Shown: in pieces, positions 1 to 5,649 of the stretch
Position numbering within the stretch: the stretch's first letter is position 1
Layout: every line of letters begins with the position of its first letter
Source of the DNA: Verrucomicrobiota bacterium
GTDB taxonomy: Bacteria; Verrucomicrobiota; Verrucomicrobiia; Limisphaerales; AV2
Assembly (NCBI GenBank): GCA_003219345.1
Contig: QHOP01000078.1
Coordinates: 1-8,318, forward strand
Length of the DNA: 8,318 nucleotides
Reading direction: 5' to 3'
Program-made: the position numbers and the translations under genes
Notes under the pieces: model-generated
Databases searched by the model: none
What the model was told of the DNA's origin: nothing
Seen by the model: only the letters and a program-made list of their open reading frames with translations

Positions 1-438
1 CGTCGTTCTCAGGATTCGGCTGCGGCGTTGCGACGTGCCATCGCCTTGAGAGAAACGATCTATCGCATCTTTGGCGCGTTGGCGTTGGAGGAGTCACCCC
101 ATGCTTCCGACCTGGACCAATTGAACGCCCACCTCTCGTCCAGCCTTGGACGTTTGCGTCTGGTCCCGAGCAGGAAAGGGTTCACCTGGTCGTGGGCCGA
201 AAAGGACGAATCCCTCGACCAGCCGCTCGGCCCGATCGCCCGTTCGGCCGCGGACTTGCTGACCTCCCCTCACCTGCTGGAGCGCGTGCGGCAGTGTGAA
301 GGCGACACCTGCGGGTGGCTTTTCGTGGACTCAACGAAGAATCACAGCCGGCGCTGGTGCGTGATGAGCGACTGCGGCAACGTGGCGAAAGTCCGCCGCT
401 TCCGACTGAAGCAGCGGCGGGCGCGGTCAACAAAATGA
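1..438 (+). CDS. CGNR-type zinc-finger regulator, C-terminal part (5' end outside window)
   Basis: The reading frame is open from base 1, so the true start lies upstream; the TTG at 28 is only the first start-like codon inside the window. The last ~50 residues form a CGNR zinc-finger domain: cysteines encoded at 295, 310, 358 and 373 make two C-x4-C pairs around a WLFVD segment, followed by CGNVAKVRRFR and a basic tail. The upstream part (LRETIYRIF and following) resembles the ABATE domain that usually precedes this finger. Such proteins are regarded as probable DNA-binding stress or transcription regulators; few have been characterised. The signature CGNR reads CGNV here, so the eponymous Arg is Val, although the four Cys and the basic stretch are kept. 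The gene ends 59 bp before the hydrolase start on the same strand, so co-transcription is possible but unproven. Family assignment is fairly sure; the target is unknown. Confidence 0.85.
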   Translation, partial: RRSQDSAAALRRAIALRETIYRIFGALALEESPHASDLDQLNAHLSSSLGRLRLVPSRKGFTWSWAEKDESLDQPLGPIARSAADLLTSPHLLERVRQCEGDTCGWLFVDSTKNHSRRWCVMSDCGNVAKVRRFRLKQRRARSTK

Positions 439-497
439 TGCCCCTGATAATACTTGCCGCCGGTGGTCCTTCTGCTCAACAGTTCCAGCGTAATCCC

Positions 498-2543
498 ATG
501 AAAGGTGCCCGAGGTTTGGATTTTTTAGTACCGCTATTCGCGGTCGCTCTGTGCTGGCCGCTTCTCGCCCGCTCCGCTTCTTCCGAAACGAATTTGACCG
601 CTGGCGACCAAATGCTCGCTGACTACTTCCGCGCGGAAACAACGAAGTTGAACGAACGGTGCCTCGCCAACGTCAAGACGCTCGGTGACTGGACGGCAGA
701 TCGCGAGAAGTATCGACATCGCCTGTTCGAAATGCTTGGCCTCCGGCCCCTTCCGGAGAAGACAGATTTGCAGCCGGTTGTCACCGGTAAGGTTGAAGCC
801 GACTCGTTCACGGTCGAGAAACTTTCCCTCCAATCGCTGCCCGGACTTTACGTCACCGCGAATCTTTACCTGCCAAAAAATCTTCAGAAACCAGCTCCGA
901 CGATTCTCTACGTTTGCGGCCACGGCTCTGTGATCAAGGACGGCGTGAGTTACGGGAACAAAGTTTCGTATCAACATCACGGTGCGTGGTTCGCTCAAAA
1001 TGGCTACGTCTGCCTCATCGTCGACACCCTGCAACTCGGCGAGATTCAGGGTATCCATCACGGCACGTATCGCGAGGGCATGTGGTGGTGGAACTCGCGC
1101 GGTTACACGCCCGCGGGCGTCGAGGCCTGGAACGGCATCCGTGCGCTCGACTACCTTTGCACCCGGCCGGAGGTGGACACGAACCGCTTCGGCATCACCG
1201 GCCGTTCCGGTGGTGGCGCGTATAGCTGGACGATTGCGGCACTCGACGACCGCATCAAGGTCGCCGCGCCGGTCGCCGGCATCACCGATCTGCAGAATTA
1301 CGTCGTGGACGGCGCGGTCGAAGGCCATTGCGACTGCATGTTTTTCGTGAACACGTATCGCTGGGATTACCCGCAACTGGCGGCGATGATCGCGCCGCGT
1401 CCGCTGCTGATTGGCAACTCGGACAAGGACACCATCTTTCCGCTCGACGGCGTCGTTCGCCTGCACGGCAAAGTGCGCCACATCTACGAGCTGTTTGGCG
1501 CAAGCACGAACCTTGGTTTGCTCATCACCGAAGGCCTGCACCAGGACACGCAGGACCTGCAACTGCCGGTGTTCCGCTGGTTCAACCGCTTTCTGAAAGG
1601 CGAAGATCCGCTCATCGAGATCGCGGCGAAAAAATACTTTGAGCCGGAGCAATTGAAAGTGTTCGACAAACTGCCCGCCGGCCAGAAAAACACTGCGATC
1701 CAGGAAATGTTCGTGCCGATGGCGAAGCCGCCCGCCGTGCCGACTTCAAAGGACGAGTGGACGGAGCAGCGCGATGGATGTCTGGCAGGGTTGAAGGAGG
1801 AATGCTTTGGCGGTTGGCCGGAAAAGGCGGGACCGCTGGAGCTGAAACAGGTTTTCTCGGCGGAACATCGCGGGGTTGACCTGGATGCTTATGAATTCAC
1901 CAGCCAGCCGAACGTGCGCTTGCGTCTGTATCCAGGGGTGCGTCACGCGTTTGCGGATGAGGTGGAATCTGACGCGCCTGAGGGACGACCTCTTTTCAAA
2001 ACGAGCGCCAAACAATTCGACGTCTTTCGCCGCACACTTGCAACCAACAACGGCGTCTTCGTTTACTTCACGCCGCGCGGCATCGGCCCGACGGCGTGGA
2101 GCGGTGACGCGAAGAAACAAACGCAAATTCGTCGCCGGTTCATGCTGCTCGGCCAAACGCTCGACGGCATGCGCGCGTGGGACATTCGCCGCGCCGTCCA
2201 GGCGGTCCGGTCGTTTCGTAGTTTAAAGGGTATCCCGCTTTGGCTGGAAGCGCATGGTGAATTGGCTGCCGACTCGCTTTACGCTTCGCTCTTCGAGAAA
2301 GGCATCGCCGGTCTGGAACTTTGGCAGATGCCAAAGTCGCATCGCGACGGCCCGGATTATCTGAACGTCCTGCGCGTGCTCGACATTCCACAGGCCGCGG
2401 CGATGGCGGCGGAGCGTTCGAAGGTTCGCCTGGTTGAGACCGATCCAAAAGGTTGGGACTATCCCATCGCGGTCGGTCAGCGTCTGGGCTGGGACGAAAA
2501 GCGGATTGCCCTCGAGCAACTGCCAACCTCAGCCTCCCAGTAA
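498..2543 (+). CDS. Secreted alpha/beta hydrolase, acetylxylan-esterase-like, two-domain
   Basis: Predicted exported esterase-like hydrolase of 681 residues. I chose the ATG at 498 because it begins a good signal peptide (MKGARGLDFL, hydrophobic core, likely cut after ARSA at about residue 27); the same frame is open back to 315 but that part overlaps the CGNR gene in another frame. The N-terminal catalytic domain has LYVCGHG near the oxyanion region, the nucleophile elbow GRSGGG with Ser237, an acid in NSDKDTIFP (Asp309 or Asp311) and His348 in EGLHQD, in the order of the fold. The C-terminal ~300 residues look like a second copy of the fold: DIPQAAAM at ~629 matches YPQLAAM at ~291, but the elbow position reads EAHGELA at ~584-590, with no serine. 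Relatives in Planctomycetes and Verrucomicrobia are usually called acetylxylan esterase. The substrate is not readable from sequence: deacetylation of a polysaccharide is likely, but another ester or peptide bond is possible. No clear ribosome binding site is seen. Confidence 0.85.
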   Translation: MKGARGLDFLVPLFAVALCWPLLARSASSETNLTAGDQMLADYFRAETTKLNERCLANVKTLGDWTADREKYRHRLFEMLGLRPLPEKTDLQPVVTGKVEADSFTVEKLSLQSLPGLYVTANLYLPKNLQKPAPTILYVCGHGSVIKDGVSYGNKVSYQHHGAWFAQNGYVCLIVDTLQLGEIQGIHHGTYREGMWWWNSRGYTPAGVEAWNGIRALDYLCTRPEVDTNRFGITGRSGGGAYSWTIAALDDRIKVAAPVAGITDLQNYVVDGAVEGHCDCMFFVNTYRWDYPQLAAMIAPRPLLIGNSDKDTIFPLDGVVRLHGKVRHIYELFGASTNLGLLITEGLHQDTQDLQLPVFRWFNRFLKGEDPLIEIAAKKYFEPEQLKVFDKLPAGQKNTAIQEMFVPMAKPPAVPTSKDEWTEQRDGCLAGLKEECFGGWPEKAGPLELKQVFSAEHRGVDLDAYEFTSQPNVRLRLYPGVRHAFADEVESDAPEGRPLFKTSAKQFDVFRRTLATNNGVFVYFTPRGIGPTAWSGDAKKQTQIRRRFMLLGQTLDGMRAWDIRRAVQAVRSFRSLKGIPLWLEAHGELAADSLYASLFEKGIAGLELWQMPKSHRDGPDYLNVLRVLDIPQAAAMAAERSKVRLVETDPKGWDYPIAVGQRLGWDEKRIALEQLPTSASQ

Positions 2544-2562
2544 CTCGACTATTCTCCGGGCA

Positions 2563-2786
2563 AACGGAATAACAAATGTTGCCGTAGCGGCGGCCATCCT
2601 GGCTGCCGTGGAGGGCGACACAGTGCCCGACGCAGAGTTGGCCAAAGCCATGTCTGGCTTGGCATCGGCGTTGAAGTCGCCTACCGCCACAGACTGGGCA
2701 GGTGTACCTGGGCTGTAATTCACGGCCGTCTGAGAAGTGCCATCGCCATTGCCCAACATGAGGGAAACGGTGCCGGAAAAATAGTT
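2563..2786 (-). pseudogene. Decayed VCBS/FG-GAP repeat protein fragment, frameshifted
   Basis: On the minus strand, from about 2786 to 2620, the frame reads NYFSGTVSLMLGNGDGTSQ, then TAVNYSPGTPAQSVAVGDF and NADAKPDMALANSASGTVS. This is one full VCBS/FG-GAP repeat of about 47 residues with the tail of the one before it. Around 2613-2619 the match passes to another frame, which continues as ALHGSQDGRRYGN..YSV to about 2563, fitting the start of the next repeat (usual form LLGNGDGTFGN..NYSV). There is no good start, no signal peptide and no intact continuation on either side, and the relic stops close to the hydrolase stop codon. In intact proteins these repeats form beta-propeller blades, often calcium-binding, in large secreted or surface proteins. 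I read this as the remains of a larger gene lost by deletion, or a fragment carried in. The first repeat is clear; the frameshifted second one is less certain. Confidence 0.7.
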
Positions 2787-2850
2787 GCCGCAGCGAGGTC
2801 GAGCCTGTAGGGCCAGGCACAGCTTGGATTTTATGGGAGCCTTTCAGTTG

Positions 2851-2865
2851 AAGGTTTGGTCCGCT
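2851..2865 (+). repeat. 15-bp direct repeat, copy 1 (AAGGTTTGGTCCGCT)
   Basis: Exact 15-base match to 4165-4179 in the same orientation. Both copies lie in gene-free sequence, one on each side of the protease gene. In this copy the last bases also form the left arm of the hairpin at 2858-2879. The match does not extend clearly beyond 15 bases. It may be part of a dispersed intergenic repeat family. Confidence 0.6.
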
Positions 2866-2879
2866 AGGTCATGCGGACC
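2858..2879. repeat. Inverted repeat GGTCCGC-8 nt-GCGGACC
   Basis: Perfect 7-bp GC-rich arms at 2858-2864 and 2873-2879 separated by TAGGTCAT. The next bases are GGGTTTAGC, so there is no T-run and it is not a standard intrinsic terminator. It could be a protein-binding palindrome or part of a dispersed repeat. Confidence 0.5.
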
Positions 2880-2910
2880 GGGTTTAGCAGAAGGCGCTGG
2901 ACAAAAACTG

Positions 2911-2933
2911 TTCTGCGACAGCAGAATTATTTT
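2911..2933 (+). repeat. Small hairpin TTCTGC-GACA-GCAGAA followed by TTATTTT
   Basis: A 6-bp stem (2911-2916 with 2921-2926), a 4-nt loop and a T-rich tail give it a weak terminator look. It lies 76 bp before the protease start and about 370 bp after the hydrolase stop, so a role as the hydrolase terminator is doubtful. AGCAGAA also occurs at 2886-2892 and could pair with the same TTCTGC instead. Confidence 0.3.
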
Positions 2934-3008
2934 GAGCGGCACGGCTGAGCAGCTTGGAACCAATTAGCCAGCCGGAGTATCTTGGGGTCGCTTCCCGTCT
3001 AAGTCGTT

Positions 3009-3848
3009 ATGAAGAGAACTTTCATTTCGGTCGCCGTGGCAATGGTATCCGTTGCACGGTGTTTTTCGGCAACGTTAGGTGAGGATCCACGCACATTTCC
3101 TGTGCTTATCGCGCACGAGAGGGGAACGGGATCCGGGTGCTTGCTTCGGATGAGCAACTCGGTTTACCTGGTAACTGCTAAACACGTCCTATTCGGCACG
3201 AATGCTCCGGCGCTGCTTTCGCCTATCGCAAGGCTTAAGTCGTACTCTCGGGCAGGGACGACGAACGTTTCGGCACGCACGCTCGAAATTGATCTCGGTC
3301 AACTCTTGAGTGCCGGAGAAGTTCGCTTTTCTACGAATCGCGATGTGGCCATTGTGCGGATCGAAGAGTGCAGTTCAAACGATGTGAACATCGTTTCTTA
3401 TCTGCCTGGCATTACATTCTTATCGCCTGAGAGAGGTCTTCAGATAGCAGCTCCTGAAGTCATTTGCCCCGCAAAGGATGTAGATGTCGGAGCCGAGGTT
3501 TTCATGTTTGGCTATCCAACCTCCCTCACTGGCCTAATCAGGGAGATATTCGATCCTTCAGAGCCCCTGCTCAGGAAAGGAATTGTTGCAGGCATCAATT
3601 TGGGAAAGAGGACGATCATCATCGACTGTCCGGCATATTTTGGAAACAGCGGCGGTCCTGTTATTCAAATCGAGCACCCTGCGTTGAATCAGACACGCTT
3701 TCGAATCATCGGCCTGGTGAGCGGGTTTGTGCCCTTCCAAGAAGAATGGGAGAACAAAACCATGGGCTATTCCCACCTCATCAAATCCAATTCAGGCTAT
3801 ACAGTGGTTGAGCCAATCGAGATCGCGCTTGAATTGGTCTGGAAGTGA
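3009..3848 (+). CDS. Secreted trypsin-like serine protease
   Basis: Protein of 279 residues with a signal peptide (MKRTFISVAVAMVSVARCF, probable cut after Ala21), so it should act outside the cytoplasm. The catalytic triad of a trypsin-fold peptidase is visible in order: His59 in VTAKHV, Asp112 in RDVAIVRI and Ser214 in GNSGGPV. VGAEVFMFGYP before the serine is the usual strand of HtrA/Glu-endopeptidase-like bacterial members, and FRIIGLVSG after it is the closing strand. There is no PDZ domain or other extra domain; the length is that of a bare protease domain with a leader. The gene is much poorer in GC than its neighbours: three sampled 60-base lines gave about 48%, against about 68% for three lines from flanking genes. 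Repeat-rich gaps lie on both sides, so it is probably transcribed alone and may have been acquired separately. The protein target is unknown. The fold and active site are secure; the physiological role is not. Confidence 0.88.
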   Translation: MKRTFISVAVAMVSVARCFSATLGEDPRTFPVLIAHERGTGSGCLLRMSNSVYLVTAKHVLFGTNAPALLSPIARLKSYSRAGTTNVSARTLEIDLGQLLSAGEVRFSTNRDVAIVRIEECSSNDVNIVSYLPGITFLSPERGLQIAAPEVICPAKDVDVGAEVFMFGYPTSLTGLIREIFDPSEPLLRKGIVAGINLGKRTIIIDCPAYFGNSGGPVIQIEHPALNQTRFRIIGLVSGFVPFQEEWENKTMGYSHLIKSNSGYTVVEPIEIALELVWK

Positions 3849-3883
3849 GCATTTGCCTCGAGCAAAAAAAACGGTCTTATCGA

Positions 3884-3939
3884 ACAGCGAAGGCGGGAAG
3901 AAGACGAGGCTTTGCTTCGCGTCTTCCCGTCTTCGCTGT
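3884..3939. repeat. Long imperfect inverted repeat after the protease gene
   Basis: The left arm 3884-3906 begins ACAGCGAAG and the right arm 3920-3939 ends CTTCGCTGT. They pair over about 20 positions with one G-T wobble and a 3-nt bulge, around a 13-nt loop. It starts 36 bp after the protease stop and could end that transcript, but no T-run follows on the plus strand. A run of eight A at 3864-3871 would give a T-tract 12 nt beyond the stem on the minus strand. It may be a terminator, an mRNA 3' stabiliser, or a member of an intergenic repeat family. Confidence 0.55.
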
Positions 3940-4025
3940 GAGAATCATTCGGGCAGGTAGCGATAAGTGCTGAGCAGCCGCCGCGCCAGGGGCGATAGAA
4001 TTGTGGCCGACGAGGATTTTCTTTC

Positions 4026-4104
4026 GCCGCTTCGCGGCTTCCGATTCCTGATACGCCAACCCACGGCTGATGCCGTGGGCTACCTTCTACCGCTGCTCCG
4101 CAGC
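4026..4104. repeat. REP-like cluster of three palindromes
   Basis: Three GC-rich hairpins lie within 79 bases: GCCGC-ttc-GCGGC at 4026-4038, CCCACGGC-tgat-GCCGTGGG at 4060-4079 (a perfect 8-bp stem with a 4-nt loop) and GCTGC-tcc-GCAGC at 4092-4104. This resembles the repetitive extragenic palindromes mobilised by REP-associated tyrosine (Y1) transposases, whose elements often carry a CCCACGGC...GCCGTGGG core. No transposase gene is in the window, so this would be a non-autonomous copy. The frame upstream of the dehydrogenase start (from 3967) is only a translation of this repeat. Confidence 0.6.
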
Positions 4105-4164
4105 TACTTACCGCCGCTCTCGAAAGCTCATTTGCGCACTGACGCCAATCGGGCGACCCGCAGC

Positions 4165-4179
4165 AAGGTTTGGTCCGCT
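4165..4179 (+). repeat. 15-bp direct repeat, copy 2 (AAGGTTTGGTCCGCT)
   Basis: Second exact copy of the 15-mer at 2851-2865, same orientation, 76 bp before the dehydrogenase start and beyond the REP-like cluster. The matching right arm of the copy-1 hairpin is missing here (the next bases are GCGACCCATT). With copy 1 it brackets about 1.3 kb holding the protease gene. Confidence 0.6.
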
Positions 4180-4254
4180 GCGACCCATTGCCTCATCAAC
4201 GAAACGGCTTGGCAAGTGAACGGAAGTCCAGTAAGCAAGTCACTTCTTTTGACT

Positions 4255-5649
4255 ATGCGGTTCAGATTCCTTTTGCTCGCGGCGTTCTGCGGACTCAATT
4301 TATTGGCACAACAAGGCGACGACGGTGGCGAGACTCAGACTCCCCGCGTTCCCAAGGAATTGATCCCACCCGCACCGGCGTTGCCGCCGGATCAAGCGTT
4401 GAAGTCATTCAAACTCCAACCCGGTTTCCGCCTCGAACTGGTCGCTGTCGAGCCGCTGGTGCATGACCCGGTTCAAATCGCGTTCGATCCCGATGGCCGA
4501 ATCTGGGTGATCGAGATGCGCGGCTACATGCCAAACATTGATGGCATCGGCGAAACCAACAAGGTGGGCGATGTGGTCGTTCTCGAAGACACTGACGGCG
4601 ATGGCAGAATGGACAAGCGGACAGTGTTCCTCGACGGCCTCGTGATGCCGCGCGCGCTGGCGCTCGTGCGCGGCGGCGCGCTCGTGGCCGAACCGCCGAA
4701 CCTCTGGTTTTGTCGCGACACGAACGACGACCTGAAGTGTGACGAAAAAACTCTGGTCGCCGGAGATTACGCGACCGAGGACTATCCGAAGCTCGGCGTG
4801 CGCGCGAGTCCTGAACACGCGTCGAACGGCCTGCTCCGGGCGCTTGACAACTGGATTTACAGCGCGAACCACACCACGCGCTTTCGCAACACCGACGGCG
4901 CGTGGCAGCGCGAGCCGACCATTTTCCGCGGGCAATGGGGCATTTCGCAGGACGATTTTGGAAGGCTATTCTACAACTCGAATGAAGACCCGGTGCGTGC
5001 CGATTTCGCGCCGTCCGTTTACCTCGCTCGCAACCCGCACTACCGCCACGCGGCGGGCGTCAACGTGCAGCTTTACGACGACAAAGTGGTCTGGCCGATC
5101 CGCGTGAATCCCGGCGTCAATCGCGGTTATCGGTCAGGCCAGTTGCGGCCTGACGGCACGCTGGCCACGTTCACTGCCGCGTGCGCGCCGCTGGTGTATC
5201 GCGGCGACAATTTCCCACGCGTGTTCAGTGGCGACGTGTTCGTCTGCGAACCGGCCGGCAATCTGATCAAGCGTTACGAACCTGAACAACGGTCCGGACG
5301 GTTGCCTCTACGTCGTGGATCTGTATCACGGCATTCTGGAACACCGTCTTTACATCACGAGCTATCTGCGCCAGCAAATCCTCGACCGGGGCCTCGACCA
5401 GCACACCGACCTTGGCCGCATCTACCGCGTCGTCAGCGAATCCAAACCGTCGGGGGCGAAGCCGCATTTGTCGAAGGCCAGTTCGGAGGAACTGGTCAAA
5501 TGCCTGTCGCATCCGAACGGCTGGTGGCGCGACACCGCGCAGCGATTGCTCGTCGAACGGAGCGACTCATCGTCCGTCGCGCCGCTGAAACAAGTGGTGA
5601 TTTCCGGCGAAAATCCATTGGGCCGATTGCACGCGTTGTGGGCTCTTGA
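4255..5649 (+). CDS. PVC-type membrane-bound dehydrogenase, N-terminal beta-propeller part (broken gene)
   Basis: Start chosen at ATG 4255, which begins a clear signal peptide (MRFRFLLLAAFCGLNLLA, then QQGDDGG); the longer frame from 3967 crosses a REP-like repeat. From about residue 43 (LPPDQALKSFKLQPGFRLEL) to about residue 342 it matches the N-terminal propeller domain of the Pirellula/Verrucomicrobium 'putative membrane-bound dehydrogenase' family, with the landmarks DPDGRIWVIEMRGY, EDTDGDGRMD (residues 111-120, acidic calcium-site-like), ASPEHASNGLLRALDNWIY, FYNSNEDP and GDVFVCEPAGNLIKRY. After about 5280 this frame becomes nonsense (EPEQRSGRLPLRRG...) and stops at 5649, while family sequence resumes in the +1 frame at 5282. 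So it is the first half of one gene interrupted near 5280. Members are exported and thought to act in periplasmic sugar or alcohol oxidation, passing electrons to a fused cytochrome c; substrates are mostly unknown. The half alone would lack HEAT and heme domains. Confidence 0.8.
   Translation: MRFRFLLLAAFCGLNLLAQQGDDGGETQTPRVPKELIPPAPALPPDQALKSFKLQPGFRLELVAVEPLVHDPVQIAFDPDGRIWVIEMRGYMPNIDGIGETNKVGDVVVLEDTDGDGRMDKRTVFLDGLVMPRALALVRGGALVAEPPNLWFCRDTNDDLKCDEKTLVAGDYATEDYPKLGVRASPEHASNGLLRALDNWIYSANHTTRFRNTDGAWQREPTIFRGQWGISQDDFGRLFYNSNEDPVRADFAPSVYLARNPHYRHAAGVNVQLYDDKVVWPIRVNPGVNRGYRSGQLRPDGTLATFTAACAPLVYRGDNFPRVFSGDVFVCEPAGNLIKRYEPEQRSGRLPLRRGSVSRHSGTPSLHHELSAPANPRPGPRPAHRPWPHLPRRQRIQTVGGEAAFVEGQFGGTGQMPVASERLVARHRAAIARRTERLIVRRAAETSGDFRRKSIGPIARVVGS

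Larger units (their letters stand above)
2787..3008. other. Intergenic stretch with small hairpins upstream of the protease gene
   Basis: I see no credible gene here; the short plus-strand frame at 2785-2967 has no recognisable domain and no start signal. It is structured: a 7-bp inverted repeat at 2858-2879, and TTCTGC at 2911-2916, which can pair with GCAGAA either at 2887-2892 or at 2921-2926. The promoter of the protease gene should lie here, but no convincing -35/-10 pair could be picked. No clear Shine-Dalgarno sequence precedes the ATG at 3009. Confidence 0.6.

Noticed and set aside
315..497. Upstream extension of the hydrolase frame to an earlier start
   Set aside because: It overlaps the CGNR gene in another frame and would bury the signal peptide that begins at 498.
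534..1652. Long minus-strand open frame (372 codons) opposite the hydrolase
   Set aside because: It lies wholly opposite a well-supported gene, has no recognisable domain, and is the usual shadow of high-GC codon use.
2140..2820. Minus-strand frame of 226 codons crossing the hydrolase 3' end
   Set aside because: Most of it is antisense shadow; only the part at about 2563-2616 shows repeat-like sequence, and this is covered by the VCBS relic.
2785..2967. Plus-strand 60-codon frame between the hydrolase and the protease
   Set aside because: No domain, no start signal, and it crosses the hairpins.
3967..4254. Upstream extension of the dehydrogenase frame
   Set aside because: It translates the REP-like palindromes and the 15-bp repeat; a normal signal peptide begins at 4255.
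4209..4254. TTGGCA followed by GTAAGC as a possible -35/-10 promoter before the dehydrogenase
   Set aside because: The match at -10 is poor, and Verrucomicrobiota promoter rules are not secure enough to support it.
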